DNA from: Mixophyes australis
Taxonomy: Eukaryota > Chordata > Amphibia > Anura > Limnodynastidae
Assembly: GCA_036250195.1 (NCBI GenBank)
Contig: JAVHZZ010000006.1
Span: 72,654,869-72,718,868 of the forward strand
Length of the DNA stretch: 64,000 nucleotides
Direction: 5' to 3'
Below are positions 38,901-53,900 of the stretch, piece after piece (position 1 is the stretch's first letter; every line of letters begins with the position of its first letter). The notes under the pieces were generated by a model, which searched no databases, was not told the origin of the DNA, and was given only the letters and a program-made list of their open reading frames with translations. A program made the position numbers and the translations under genes.

Positions 38901-41900
38901 ACTTTATTTATTTCTTCAGCAAAAACAATCTTATAATGGCTAGACAAATAACACTACTGTGGTAACAGGATCTCAATTATTTAAATCAATCCTCACACAC
39001 TAATTTGTTGTTTCCTGGCTGCATGTTTGTATATTTCACCAGAGTGAGCATATAAGACACAGACCACACAATCTCCACCATCTAGGTTCCTCAACGCCTG
39101 TAAAGCCTCTATCTGTCACCATGGAGATTATCTGCCCTGCTCCATAGATGGTGCAGCCATGCCAGCAGTAAGTGTTATCAGGGCTTCTGGTGAAACATGA
39201 GGAGCAGGAAGAGTCACCAGAAGGGATGTTATGAACCTTACAAGCTATGGAGATGAGTGTTTATTGCGATAAATCAGATACACAGAGACTACCATGTGGA
39301 AACCATGTTTCCCAATAAAGTACATTACATTAGGAACAGTGTAAATATAAATTGTTCATGTAGCAAGTGCAATACACATATACAATCCCACAGAACATAC
39401 TGGATTCATATGACTATTATATTTATTTATTTTTTAAATATATTTTTATTCAAATTTTTGTCAAAAAGAAATGGTACAGCATATGATATGATCATACAAC
39501 TCATAACAGTATTACCATCGAGAGTTTATAATACAGGTAAAGTTATAGAACTCAGAACCACCACAGACGGAGTGGTCCTCAAGATTAGTAACATACGGGT
39601 AAACGAGAATCAAAAGTATTATGGTTATGAGATATCCGGAGTACCATAAAAGGGAAAATGGACGGGGAGAGGAAGAGGAAATAACAGAAGTAGAAAACAG
39701 AGAGGAGGCGGAATGTGGGGGGCGGGGGGGGGGGGGGGAGTTAGAATGAAGAACAAAGAAGAAAGAAGGGAAAAGAGGACCTAGCGAGACTCAGCTCAAG
39801 CAATTACTGAAGTATCTATATTTTCATTTTTTAAGAAGAGGAATGTGTAGCGGTGAAGTAATCCTGCCACCTATGCCATGTGGAGAGAAATTTGTAAGGG
39901 TGATCATTAACTACACTAGTCATGTGCTCTAGGTTATATATACCAAACACTTTGGATTAGTTCCGAAACAGAAGGGCTCTCTGATTGTTTCCATTTCTTG
40001 GCTATTAAGCATCTGGCTGCGGTGAGGATATGGCCCGGGAGTAACCACATAATTTTGTGGGTGTCAGGAGGTAGTCGAGGGAGGAGAAAGTAAGATAGAT
40101 GGAAGGGAGATGTTAAATTAGTTACTTTATAAATAAGGTCAGCTACTTCCTTCCACAAGGGGATGATTTTTGGGCAGTTCCACCAGATGTGGGACAAGGA
40201 GCCACGCTGGCCACAGTTATGCCAGCACAGGTCAGAGGTTGTCGGATAGATTGTTTTCAGTTTGGATGGGACTAAATACCAACGGAATAAGTGTTTGTAA
40301 GAATTTTCTTTTATCTGTGTACAGATTGAGGATTTGGTGACTGCCTCGCGAATCTCCGTCCATTCCTCAGGATCCAAAGATTCAGCCATCGCCTCCTCCC
40401 AGCGGAGCTCATGAGCCTCCTTGTCAGGCAAATTGTGACTCATTAGTAGAGAATAGAAAGTGGATATTAAGCCTTTAGAAGACGTTTTGTTTTTACAGAA
40501 GGTTTCTAGGGGGGAGGGATTATGAGGAGCACGAGGGTCTATTAAGGTGGAGAAAATGTGCCGAATTTGTAGATATTGATAAAACACGGAGGACGAGAGA
40601 TGGAAGCGCTCACGGAGATCAGCAAAGGTCGGGGAAAAACCCATTGGGACAATATCGGAAAGAAACAAAATATTCTGTTTTGTCCATTGGGAGAAAGATT
40701 TAGGATTGACCCCTGGAGGGAAAATCTGCTGAGGATTAGCCAATGACTGTATCATTTTATATTCAAAGGCAATTTAAAGGCCGACAGTGTAAGCCATTTA
40801 ATGCCCCAGAATGCTGTGTGGACATTCCAGTCCTCCAAAATTAAATTCTGCTACAACGGGAAGGGGACCGTGATGTTCCCTTAATCTCTGTGCAAGAAGT
40901 TCAGTGCGCCCCACCCAAACCAACCCAGTAAGGTAAGTGAGGGAAGGAGTAAGGTGGGTGTCAGTTACAGTAAACCTTGTGGGGCCCTTTAGAATGTGTA
41001 CATGGGGCCCCAAAACATCTAGTTACATTTCGGAGTTTGAAAATGTATTTTTCTCCACTACCATCACCACTTACTTCTAAGTAGGACATGAGGACCTCAT
41101 ATTCCATATCATCACTGGTCTCTTCGATGGCTCTGAATAGATCATTAAGAGTCCTTATATATATCCCAGGCTCTCGGTCTGTGCCCAGCATCGTGTATGT
41201 CTTGCCACATCCTAGGAAATAATAGTGGGTAATATAGGTGCAAGTAAAATAACAACAAAACAAGTAGGATGTTCACTATGTATTGTGAACACCTAGACTA
41301 TTTATAATGCCCAATTTGTAGATACCACATTGCAGATCAAAGTTCTCTCTTTTTTCAAGTTATGATGTGGTTATAAATAAGTAAGGAAATGAAAACACGC
41401 GCTCTATCGTGGATTTACTAAATCGACTGCTAAATATATTTGAAAATAGAGAACAAAGGTAAGTTCAGGCCATGTAATATCCTATCAGTTACACAGCTCC
41501 ACTGTTCAAGCCCAAAATATTGATTCCCAAAGAATCATCTGTCTTGTTGCCTTAGTAACAGAAGATGCAGGTAATCTACTGAGGACAACAACCTGTTCAC
41601 ACATGAATGAGCCTCTAGCTTAACCTTGCCTATGCTGGCAATGCATTATTGCATTATGCTAGATGGTGAGCTTTGTGGTTTATATTAACACAAGACTAAC
41701 GATAAGGCAGACAATGCGCCTGCACTGAGGCCCATTCCAGCTCACACATTTTAAAACCTTTTATTTTATTTCATAATTTGTATTTTTATTCTGGGGAGTC
41801 TAGGGTGAAAGCAGAGGTATCTCATGCCTAAGTGATGGTAGTGATGCACTGAATTTTGTCTCACCCACCAAATTATGTGTAGAGGTTTATAGATCCACTT

Positions 41901-44900
41901 CACATTGACAGAACTCACCTGTGGGCCCATAGGCAAATACTGTGGCATTGTAACCCGAGATGACTCCTTCAATCAGACCTTTGGTGGTGAGACGGTACAC
42001 AGTATCCTGTTAAATAAAAAAAAAGATGTTGAAGGTTTGTCTTGGAGCTGCCAAGAAACATTAACATTGTTTCCTGTTTTAACTGCATATATAAAAATAA
42101 ATCTGTATACATCATGTTAGCTACTTGTGTTACAACTTGTAAAACTATTTCCTTGTGGATTAAAGGGACATCTCCACTAAAAAAAATAGATCACTCAGTG
42201 AGTTTCCTGTATAGCTTTTGACAGGCTGACCAGAACACCATGGGCTAGATTTACTAAGCTGCGGGTTTGAAAAAGTGGGGATGTTGCCTATAGCAACCAA
42301 TCATATTCTAGCTATCATATTGTAGAAGGTACTAAATAAATGAAAGCTAGAATCTGATTGGTTGCTATAGGCAACATACCCACTTTTTCAAACCCGCAGC
42401 TTAGTAAATCTAGCCCTATATCCTGCACTAAGAAATCATAACAAGGATGAACAAACTTGTGTTATGCTCTAAAAACTGGTGGGTGAAGCATTGACTCAAA
42501 GGGCTGCCATATAAATGTCATTACCCAGAAGTCTGCAGTCCTGAGAAGGCGTGGCTAATATAGATTAAATGCATTGGACTCCTCCATTATTAAACTCCAT
42601 CATTCAGGGTCCGATATATTAAGGCACACAACATGAATGTAAATTGCTTTTTGATTTTCTAAAACGCACAGAAATTGGGCATGCACACAGCTGTATTCAC
42701 TTACGAGCAGATCTGAAGAAATGTCTCTTGTTGAACACAGGCCTAGATATGCTCTGCTTTACCAGACAAAATACATTAAAATGTTCCGAATAGGCTGCTA
42801 AGTCGAGTCTTGTCCCCCAGGCTAATATTTGCCAGCCCTCCCCTGACTGCAAGAAATGTCCAATACATATATAGAACATAACGGTCCAAAAAAATAGAAG
42901 TATTCAATGAGTGTCACCTGTTAATAATGTAGTCATTAATGATAAAATATTTTTTTAAAAAGTATCCCCCCCATTAAATACATGTATCATGATGTTATTA
43001 ATATCTACCTTACATAAAATGCCATTTTACAGATGCTCCTGATTGCAAACACATCTTCTAGCATGTAAACACATCTTTCATTACCATCAATCGGCACTTA
43101 CACCTGCCCTGTACCTGGTGTAAGTGATACCACAGAAAAACACATACCATTGAAATGCTCATAGTTTGAATTAGACATTGCTGCGTACGCTCCAGCTTGG
43201 CACGCTCCTACTGTACATTGACTAAGTGCATGCGACCAGTTCTCTCCCCGTTCCTCCCATGAAATCGTAGGCTGACGCAAGGGTCCTTTGCGCTCAAAGA
43301 TGAAATGGATGTTGCTGCGTTCACTGGTGTATAGTCGGCTCTAGGCAGGGGCAGGGAGATTTCACACAAAATACGGCACGCACTGGCATTTAAGTGTCTC
43401 CTAGCATTAAATAATGCAATCGGCTGAAGGACGTCCAATCCATTTAAGGGGAGATCTTAAGTCGTAGCTAGAAAATACTTTTTTTTACACATGCAATCAG
43501 TGGTTGAAGTGGACATTTAGAAGTGACTGAATGGAAATTTAGAAGTTGGGAGTATGGAAAATGTAAATGAATGGAAATTGATAGTTTTACAATATAGGCA
43601 GTATGAGAAGTGGCGATATGACATACCCCTGTATACCAGCCCACTTCCACCACTGCATACAAGCAATAAAAACATCCGTACCATTGTTGAAGGAAGTAAT
43701 AAATATTTGTGCTTGATTGTTTTCTGCTTGGCTAGAGACAGTCCGAGCAGGGCCATCTTAACAACATTATGGGCCCCCGGGCAAAGCAGTGCACCGGGGC
43801 CCCTAGATATAGATATAGATATATATATATAGATGTATACAGATACAGATATAGATACAGATATAGATAGATAGAGATAGATAGATGTACTTGCTCAGTG
43901 ACCCTTGTAGGTTTTTTTTGCAGGTTTTTTTCTTTTGCAGGATTATTTATTCTCATTAAGAGCCGTGCCTATGGGGCCCCCTTGCCCGTGGGGCCACCGG
44001 GCAGCTGCCCATTGTGCCCAATGGAAAAGATGGCCCTGAGTCCGAGCACAGTACTAATCTACACAAATTCTAACACTTAAAATTGGAAAGTCAATTTGTA
44101 TCTCTGTCAAATTTTATTCTTACTTTTCTGTCCCTGACAAGATTCATTCATGCAAATCAAGAAGAAAGAGAAAAAAAAAGAACTGGATCTAATGGTGCAA
44201 TATGTGGTTTATATATTAAATATATTTCCATTAAGCAATAATTGCTAGCAATTCACCCCCGTCAATGCAATTAATTTATTTGGCTGGATTTTATAACCGA
44301 CAAGCAGATTCATATATTCGGGACTGAATGCTAGATACCAGGAATAATATTTGTTTTATATGTGGAGATATCGCTCCCCGAGGGACAATATAAATAAATT
44401 AAATAGAAATCTGTCATTGAAAGGAAAAACATTTCTGTATAAATATATGACAATTTAAAATCAGAAATTTACATGGAAACAGCTATTTTGAATATTTACT
44501 GGAGTACTATACTAAGTGACCTATCAGCTATTCCAGTTTAGAAAGTGGGGACATGAATTTATAAACACCGCCTTCTATATAACTAATAGATTCATCACCA
44601 TACACAGCATTTTTTAATCACTTTCTTGCACTTTTTCACTTTATATTTTGCTGTTTTTTTTAAATAATATTTTATTTAACAATAAAAGTTACGTTTTAAT
44701 TAATGTTGTGGTTTAATGTATAAAGGAAATATATTCAGATATAAACCACATAGTGCACCATTAGATCCAGCTCTTTTCTCCCCTTTTTTCTTGATAATGG
44801 ATAGATAAAAGCTTTAATGAGTATATGTGGTTGTAGGAATTAACTAGTGCGACAATAACCCCAACAAAGATTCATTAATGTACTGTTAAGAGCAATACTG

Positions 44901-47900
44901 ACATACTCTACAGGATCCAGTGTTAACCTCTATAGCTGAAGCCTCTGCACCCTGCATTGCCCCAGGTCTTAGCGCCAAATTATATTTATTAAAGTGCGAT
45001 CAGCCATTAAAACGGAGAAAACAGCAGTTTTCTCCATAAAATGGTCATAACCCATTTAATGTTTCTGAACACAGTCCCCATATATTAATATGGGGGCTCC
45101 AAAGTTCTGCAATTCATTAAGCCTTGAAATGCTTTGCTTTCTGCAGCAAGGTTACGCTATCTCAGGATGGCATTACCTGTCATTTTCTGTGGGATCCAGC
45201 TGAAGCCTCTCCCACTTTGCTGGATCCCTCACCTGTGGAAGTGCTACACGCATTTCCTCCATTCACCGGCAGCGCTAGGGAAATAGTAAAAAGAGTCCGT
45301 GCTGGAGGGGTGACTACTGGAAGCCCAGGCATGGTCAATTACAGTGGTGCATAATGATTGTCCCCACGCTGTTTTAATACATAGACCCTAAGGGCCTTTG
45401 TCATTAATGAACGGATATTCTGGTTTTGTGGATATCATCTGCAAAATTCACGCTTCACATGCTGAGAACCGGACGATACTCATCAGAGCAAAGCCACGTC
45501 CAAGTCATCTTCGAGCGCAAACGACACTTACTACAGCCTCAAATTCCAGGAGTGAACGGGGTGGGGAATGGGTGGATTCAAGTAGGCAATATTCAGTAAG
45601 GGAGATCCTGTGCACTATGTTCAAGTCAAACTCAGGCGTACACAGAACTACGCTGGTTTTCTGCCTTATCTCTTCAACTGTGGGGGCTAGTTTAAGTTCC
45701 GAATACTAGTGCTGACGGCAGAGTATGTATGTGAAAACATGTGCTGGCAGTCAGACACAACAGTAACAATATCTTATGTGCAGTAAACATTAAGGACAGC
45801 CCAAAGGGAAATTTAAAACAATTTTTTTATATGCCATTTATAATGATAAATGACTATATTATTGACAGGTAACATTACTTGCTTAATATATTTTTTCTGT
45901 GCATTCTTTTGAGATTTTATATTCCACATATGTATAGTACGTATCCTGCAGTGTTTGGTCTAACAGAACATAGTAAACATACACCGGTAGTCATCACCAC
46001 ACGTATCTTTAGATCCGTTCCTTGTTGACTTCCGAAGTAGAGCTGATTGACGTGCGGTTTAAAACAAACGCACTATGCAGTCAGTATGCACGCCTTAATG
46101 ACTCAGGCTGTAAATGTTTGCAGTTAAAAGCAGTATTCAGTATTGTTGGCTTAGCAAATCAAACGTCAATCAAATTAAGATAAAAACAACTTGTTAAAAC
46201 ACAGAATTTTCACACAGATATGATGACTTTTGTTGCATTTATCTTGCATCCAAAATGCATAATCAAAATTTTAAAATGAGGGTGAGCTGTACATAATGAA
46301 TTTCTACATTCTTAATCACACAAAACCCTTTCACCGTGTTGTCACACTTTTGCTTTTGTTGCAGAATCATAGAACAAGTCTTCACTGTAAATGCTTATAC
46401 TGCAGGTAGTAATTGCCAAGTGACAAAATAAGTCTCCTTGAAAGGAGAAAGGCGACAGAAGTAATCTCAAAGCAATTATCTGCTTTAGATGTAATCATAG
46501 ATTTATCCAATTTGTTTGTAAGGGCCATTAACACTCGCCAACACATCTCTAAACACTGTGCTGAGTGATGTATGCCAAGGATTTTCAATTTCAGCTCTTT
46601 GGGTTAAACTATGTCAATAACTTGCAGCGGCAGCAGGATAAGTATAGATGTTTAAAGGGATTCTGTGGTAGGGCTGAATGAAACATATAGGGCAACTATT
46701 TCCATGCCTTGCACAGCATAAATCAGATTAAAGTACTTTGATTCCCATAAACAGGGGGTGTTGAGTAGGATAGGACACATAGGCATGTAAGTTGCAGAAG
46801 TTTGTTTCCATAAAACAATTATTTTCAGCACTTATCAAACATAAGTCTACCTCCCCACTGTCCTGATAGAGGGGGGACAGTCCAAATAGCTGAGAAATTA
46901 TCCCCCCACTCACCATGGTGACTGCCACTAGTGGGCGTAACAAATACAGGGCATACTCAGAGGAAGGGAGAAGGTGTGGACGGCCTGCACGTCTGCATTT
47001 TTAAATGTGTTTCATGGGCGTGAAATAATGTGCAACTTGTTTTTATTTTACAGGCATAAATAAAATCCTTCTCTAAACAAAAAGGTATTCAGTTTCCTAG
47101 TACCAAAATAACCATGGTAAATTACCAAATTACCATGTACTTAATTTAGACATTTACCATAGTAATCCTGCAAGTATTTTATATAAGGGGAGTAAATCAC
47201 ACCATCAGGGGTATATTTATGAAAAGGCCTATTTTCACTTTGCCCAATTCAACAAAAGTGTTACCATGAGCAATAGAGATAACCCTGCGGGAAGAAAGAT
47301 TTGTCAGCTTTTGTGGGCAAATTCTTCCCCGAGCCAAAGCATGGGAAAGCCTGATTAGGAAGTATTGTGAAGGCAATTCCCCTACGCATAAAGTCTGTCT
47401 CACTCATGCCCACAACTATGGATACTGGCAAATCGGTAAGTTAACTCTTACTATTCCAGGCCAGTATCACCCAGAGGCATGACATTTATTTGATAAATAG
47501 CAACCTTATTGGATTTTTAATACCAAAATTAGCGGCAATTAAAATTTGCCCCAAATGGACCATTAATAATAAATAAGCCCCTATATGTCCCATATGGCTA
47601 ACTCTACATCCGGAACGATAGGTTAACAGAACAGATACAACCAAATACAGTGGGTCTAAATCATTAAGAAGATCAAAGTGTAAAAAAGCAGCATTTTTGC
47701 GCCTGGGCAAAACCATGTTGCATTGGAGGGGGAGGTAAATTTAAAATGTGCGGACAGAATTATAGTTTGGGTAGGACATGTCCTAGATCAACTTTCAATT
47801 TCAGTGTACTCGTAAAAGTAAAGCTATCGAGTATTTGTGTGCTACATGACAAAACAGCCAGTATTTAAGTTATGTACAAAATAATAAACTAATTTGCACC

Positions 47901-50900
47901 CCGTGCATTGTAACATGGTTTGTCCCAGAGAACATTAACTCCTTTTTTGCCTTACTTTCCTTAATGACTTAAGGCCCAGTATGTGTAGCAATCAGGTTAG
48001 TAGTGGAAGGAACTTGAGCTGGCTGTGACCACTATATACTTTGTGAGTTCAGGGACACTTGTTTCTTTACTCTTGGTTTGTAACCATGGAAACATCATTA
48101 TGGTGCAACTAACAGATTTAGAATTGGTGCAATAATACTGCACAACACTCCTGCAAGTATTCAAATCTAAACAGTCTATATGTACTACACAAGCTGAAGT
48201 AGTGCTTCTGTGGTTACAAAAGTGGACCTGGAAGCAGAGGTGGAAGACAAGACGGGACGGACAAGGAGAGGGACCAGCGGAGTAGTCAGGTATGGAACAA
48301 TGTTTTAGTCAGACTTGTAACATATCCATAAAATGTAATAGTAGTATTTTTTAAAATGTTAGACGTGCATGGCTTTGTCTTTGCAGTCACCAGCTAGCAG
48401 AGATGAAGATGTGGCAGAAGCCTATTTAACAAGCAATATAGCAGTTCTGATACAGCCACAATACCGGTACTGTTATTGCCATCTCTGGGTGGTGATTACA
48501 CATAAAAATGATTTAAATACGGCTTTATTTGAGTAAACCTTTTTTTGTATGTGAAAACGGTTTTAAATATAAATATTTTTTTATATATTTTGAAACTTTT
48601 GTTAACAAATGGGCTTTTGGTTTCACTGCATATGTGCAATCCGGCAGGCTGGCTCTTCCATTTGTGTGTCTGCAATGATTGGCCCGGTAAGGCGGCAATG
48701 TAACCCTTACCACTCCAGTCCAGTATCTCTGGGGCAGAGCTTCGCTCAGCTGCCCTGGCAATATTTTTTCGATCAATTGCGGGGATGATGGATTTTTATC
48801 CCCACTATAAATGGCAATTAAAAGAATCAATCTTATTGCAAGAGAAAGGAGCCTCTTGATAAATATTCCTTAGAGTTTTGCTGAATCAGAGGAACCAATA
48901 GAGTTTATAATATAACATATTTGTCTGCATCCTTAGTTTTCATGAAAGGGGGTGTCGGGGCCATGTCCATAAAGTTCAAGCCTACCTGGGACCACTTCAC
49001 TCAAGAATGAATGCTAGGAATTGATTCCCATGATGTTTTTATCCCAATTTGGGCAGATTGTGTTCCTCTCACAATTTCAATGCAACTTCACCCATAACCT
49101 TTGCAATCTTTATAGATTCCCCTCGGTTTTTGACAGAACAAAAACACTAAAGCCCAGAAACAACTAAGGGTTTGCACACATCTGTGCAAGCAATGCGCAG
49201 TCTCATCATCTTACATTGGTCCTTTTTCTATGTTGTATTGTGCACAAGTATTCATATCCTAGTGACACCCTAGACACCGGGCAATCCCAGTGCGGGATCT
49301 GAGGAGGTGTCACTTAATCATGTCCCAGTACAGCCCATGATAGGCTAACACCTGTGATCGCCAACAGTTGACCTGTCCCAGAGCATTGGAATTTTTGTGG
49401 GGAGAAAGGGGGTTAAAAAACTATGTTTGGGAGGACTCTGTCCAGTTTTTTTAAGCACAGGCTGGGGATCAAGGTTCTGACTGATTTATGAGAGCAGAAT
49501 TGTGGACAGCTCCACAAGAAGTAACAGTTGACCAACACCACCACACTGTTTCTACGGGATCCAGGTCACCACAGTGGGCTCAAAATCTGGGAGATTCTAT
49601 GCCAGATTTTAGCAACAGTGTGAGGGATATGACCCCAGCACAAACCTGGTGGAGATTAGACCAATGGACTGCTATTCTATGCCCTTTGCAAGCTTGAGCA
49701 CCAGGAGAGGACAAAAAGTTGGTTATATTACTCGGTTGTTGTTTGTATGTTTCCCTTTTGTGTCAGAACTTTTATTGTTTATTGGAATTGTTCTGCTAGT
49801 TGCTGTGATCTCCTGGAGACTGAAAGAAAGGTGCTTTAGTTTTCATCAACCTCGGTGGGAGCTTAGATTCCTACCAGACAGTGTACCCAGTCCCTCAGGT
49901 TACCACTTAGACCTTAGACACAACTGAGCTGAGCCTAATTTTGTCGTTGGGATAGTCCTTTCCCCTAGATAACATTACATGAGCATGACAAGAGCAAGCG
50001 TCACACATAGATCAAGGTGCAGAAGGCTGAAGAATAATGCAAGTGAAGTGGTAACACAACCCAGAATACAAAGAGGCAACATGATCCTGCAAAGGAGGTA
50101 ACTTCATCTCCAAGCAGACTTGTGTTTCGTCTGTTCTCTTTCTTAGCGGAGAGGATTTCTATCAAGGGCAAAGATTTCTCGTCAGACAAGAAGGAAATAA
50201 TGACATAAAGTAAAAGTGCAATGGAAAAGGAAGCAGAGAGCAAAGACAGAAAACACCTGAGAGTAAACAGACAAACGGGGTGAGTTAGTACAACAGGAGA
50301 ACAATAGAGAAAGGATCATGATGAATTGGAGAGTAGAATACGAGGACAAGAATGCAGCCGAGACTGTAAATCAAGAGGTCACCTTTACTTCTGAACACAC
50401 GAAGGCTCAGTGAGCATCGAGAAAAACAAATGCGGATTTACAATAATGAGCTGGGTGTAAGGAGCCATTGAGGATCATCTATATAGACACATCTTACACA
50501 GGCACAGTACATCTATATATACCCAGTGGCGGAATTTTGGGTCTCTACAAATTCCTAGTCCATATCCAGTAATGTGGGTCTGTAGGTGGTACTGCACAGA
50601 TAACGCCTAGCACAGTGAGAATCTTACCACTAGTCACAGACTGCTATCACATTTGCCCCCTCCATTCCATTCATTTTTTCCTTGCCATTTTTTTCCAATG
50701 TACTAATTATATTTCCTACAACGGCTCAAAGTAGGGGGACATCGGAGTTGCCATTATTTCAAGTGACACATATTTCCTTAGTTTAAATACATTGGTTTTT
50801 GTGTGTATATTCATGTGAATTGTGCTTTATTTGTAGCATTTTGGTTTCAGGAACACTTTAAAATATGCTCAATTTCCTCCCTATTTGAAAATCTAAATAT

Positions 50901-53900
50901 CTTTCCCTGCAAAAAAAAATGTTTTTGTGGATTTGGCACATAGTTCAGTGCAATAATGCACCAATCCTGCAGAACTGTGGAACGTTCCCCATTCACCCAT
51001 CATCCCGAGCGTAAACTGCCAATTGTCATGCAAATCCATATCTATAAAAATAGGTACACAGTTCATAAATACACTTCTGTGATGTCACCACCGCACTTGA
51101 AGGACTCTTGCATGGTACCTCTGGGTCATAAGTGACACTTTCTATCTTTCTACAGAGTAAGTGACCTGAGACTCCTTAATTGAAACCTGAAAATCTGATA
51201 GCTTACACCAAGAACTATCAGATTTGAAACAGTTATGCAGGATTTGTCATTTACTTTTTTATTCTTTATTCTCACATGAACTAGCAAAACAGTTGTGAAA
51301 TCACAGCCCTCCCCAATAACGCAGACATATTAAAATGTGAATTATACAAACATCACAGCCTGGAGAATTCAGCAGCAAGCGAGTCTCGTCTATTTACATG
51401 GTTTCATCTAAAGCTGGGCACAGACTACAGAATTTTCCGACCAATGTGTTATCTACAACGATTGTACCTACAAAGTTCTGGTCTGTCGGTTAAACCATAA
51501 GTACACACTATACACGTTTTACACGATTTTTTAACGATTTAGCATCGGGCTGTGTTTTTTGTCTGTCGTAACTTTGTCTCAAAAGATTGTGACTCGGTAC
51601 ACACTGAAGCGATATATGGCCTCCCTGCAACAATATGCTAAATAAATTTGAATATAGCACATTATTCCCATGTAATTGATGTTTTGACACCACATCACAT
51701 GGGAGACGTAGACACAACATCATACATTTAAATACACACGCCCAGAAAGGAGTCGCTGTTTGAGGAACTATCGCAGTTGGTCAAGTAATTGGTTGTGATA
51801 TTGTACTGCAGGATTGGAACGAATGTGATTTATAGTTCTGCTGAACAATCAATTGAAACGACGATTGGTACTTTGGAACGACTATCATTCATAATTTAAG
51901 TGTACACACTAATGTGGTATTGGCCCTACCGTTCGTTTATCGCTCGACTGACCCAATAGTCGGCTGAAAACACTGTACAATTAGTGACAAGCTTTGTATG
52001 GCTTCTTTGTTTCAAAGTAGATTTAGTAATGCTTTCCTTATCTAAGCAGCAATTACTTACTAGTGCACTTGGAGATATGATAAGCTGTCTCATAACATGC
52101 CTGTTTGTGGGGTCGTCATGGTCAAAAAATATTGTGCCATTCACGTGTGGCAAACGGAGGAGTCTGACCAGCATACATAGGCAGCCTTAGATGCTGCACA
52201 ATCTTTATCTACCCGCCTTAAAAAACGTTTAAGTCTGTTACAAAACATTTGAAGACACACTGTCATGTAAAAGAAGATAGGTGAATCCTGAACTGCACAT
52301 CCCTTATATATATCATCACCCGGTATTCTGGGCTGTATCCTACAAATGGACCGTTATACCCCCAATCTACATTAAGACATTGACTGGATAAAAAAAAGAC
52401 ATTTGCTACATGACAGTCAGAGCAATTGAGGTGACTGTCATAGGCCCCAAAAGTTGTTAATGGCCTTAAAGCGCATATATAAACATGCTTATTACAACAT
52501 ACTTTTAAAACCTCCCCTCTGGGATCTAGGTCATGTGACAAGTGCAGGAAGGGTTGTGGTGTCGGTGGGGTGAGTGATGCGATAGCCCCGCCTCCATCAA
52601 GACCTGGGAGGATGACTACCCGGAAATTCTGTCAGAGTGGGCAAGTATGTATTAGAGGTGTATCATACTGCTGGGCTCCAACTGCTCACAACATCTCCAA
52701 AAATAAGTAACATACTGTATAAAACATACTTGCCTGCTTTCAGCAAGTGTAGGCCGGGAGAGAAGAGTGACTAGAGAATGGGAGGGGGCGGGGCACGGCC
52801 AAACGCGGCATTTTGCCCCCTCCCCCATGACGAAAACGCCATTTTGTTGCGGGGGTGGGGCTAAAATGACAGAATTCACTGCAAATCTAGTCATTTAGGG
52901 TAAGCAGTTGAGGGATGCGGGAGACTTGGCTGCTCTTCCGGGAGTCCGTGAGACTGACCCAATTTCGGTAGTCTCCCGGACATTCCGGGAGAGTTGGCAA
53001 GTATGGTATAAAACAACATCTGCACAACATTGGCCAGAATCACACATCAGAGCCAAAGATTCCCAACACGCTAACCGACAACTTATGAACATAAACTGGG
53101 AAAGTTATTTGTGAAAATGGTACTAATTTAATTTGCTCCCAGAAGAACAACAGACTTTCCAACAGGACCTCTTCTGAAGTAGGGAACATAATTTGCTCCT
53201 TCCTAGTGTCCCTCCGCTATAAATACACCCAGCTCCCAAAACTGCCTCTCTGGCTCCTAAATTAACAGTAATTGCATCCACCATTTAGGGATTTACATAG
53301 TAATCTGTGTTTTATGTAAATTTGTGTGCAGAAGTCTGCCAGGGTGTATCTGTGTGTCTGTGAATGTAAACCAAGCACAAGAGAGTCTGTTTAGAGTAAT
53401 TTAGGAGTGTCCCATTGACCAATAAATATACCTTCTTAAATATTTTCTAGAGCAAATTCTATTTTGGAGTTTAAAATCTGTCACCTACACAGTGGTGGCA
53501 GCAATTTTGTGGAGTGAACCAATATTCATGAAAATCCAGATTCACTAGAAATTAGCTTAATATTTTGTCCATGAAGTGTCTCACTGATGACACTGGGTCA
53601 TAATGAACTTATAGGCTGCATTCTCATAAAAAAAATGGTTCAGCCCACAAACTGTTGCCATGGTGATGTCAGTTACCTTCTGTACTCTAAGTTACCATGG
53701 TGATGTCACCTTACTAACTCTAAGTTACCATGGTGATGTCAGTCACCTTCTGTACTCTAAGTTGCCATGGTGATGTCACCTTACTAATTCTAAGTTACCA
53801 TGGTGATATCACAGCGCATGCCTAGCTGGAACCTGAAGTTTCACCAAAGCTGGGGATAGGGATGGTTGTGCCTCTCTGTGATATAATAATAGGATACACC

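Larger units (their letters stand above)
36500..41074. other. Intron between exons 6 and 5
   Basis: Contains MITEs (36871-37033, 37225-37568), a SINE fragment (38122-38235) and an L1 fragment (39420-40780). 38595-38776 resembles a LINE-type 3' end (GACTGTAAGGTCCTC to an ATAATAAG-rich tail), weakly. A G run lies at about 39719-39740. The rest is unrecognised. Confidence 0.6.
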
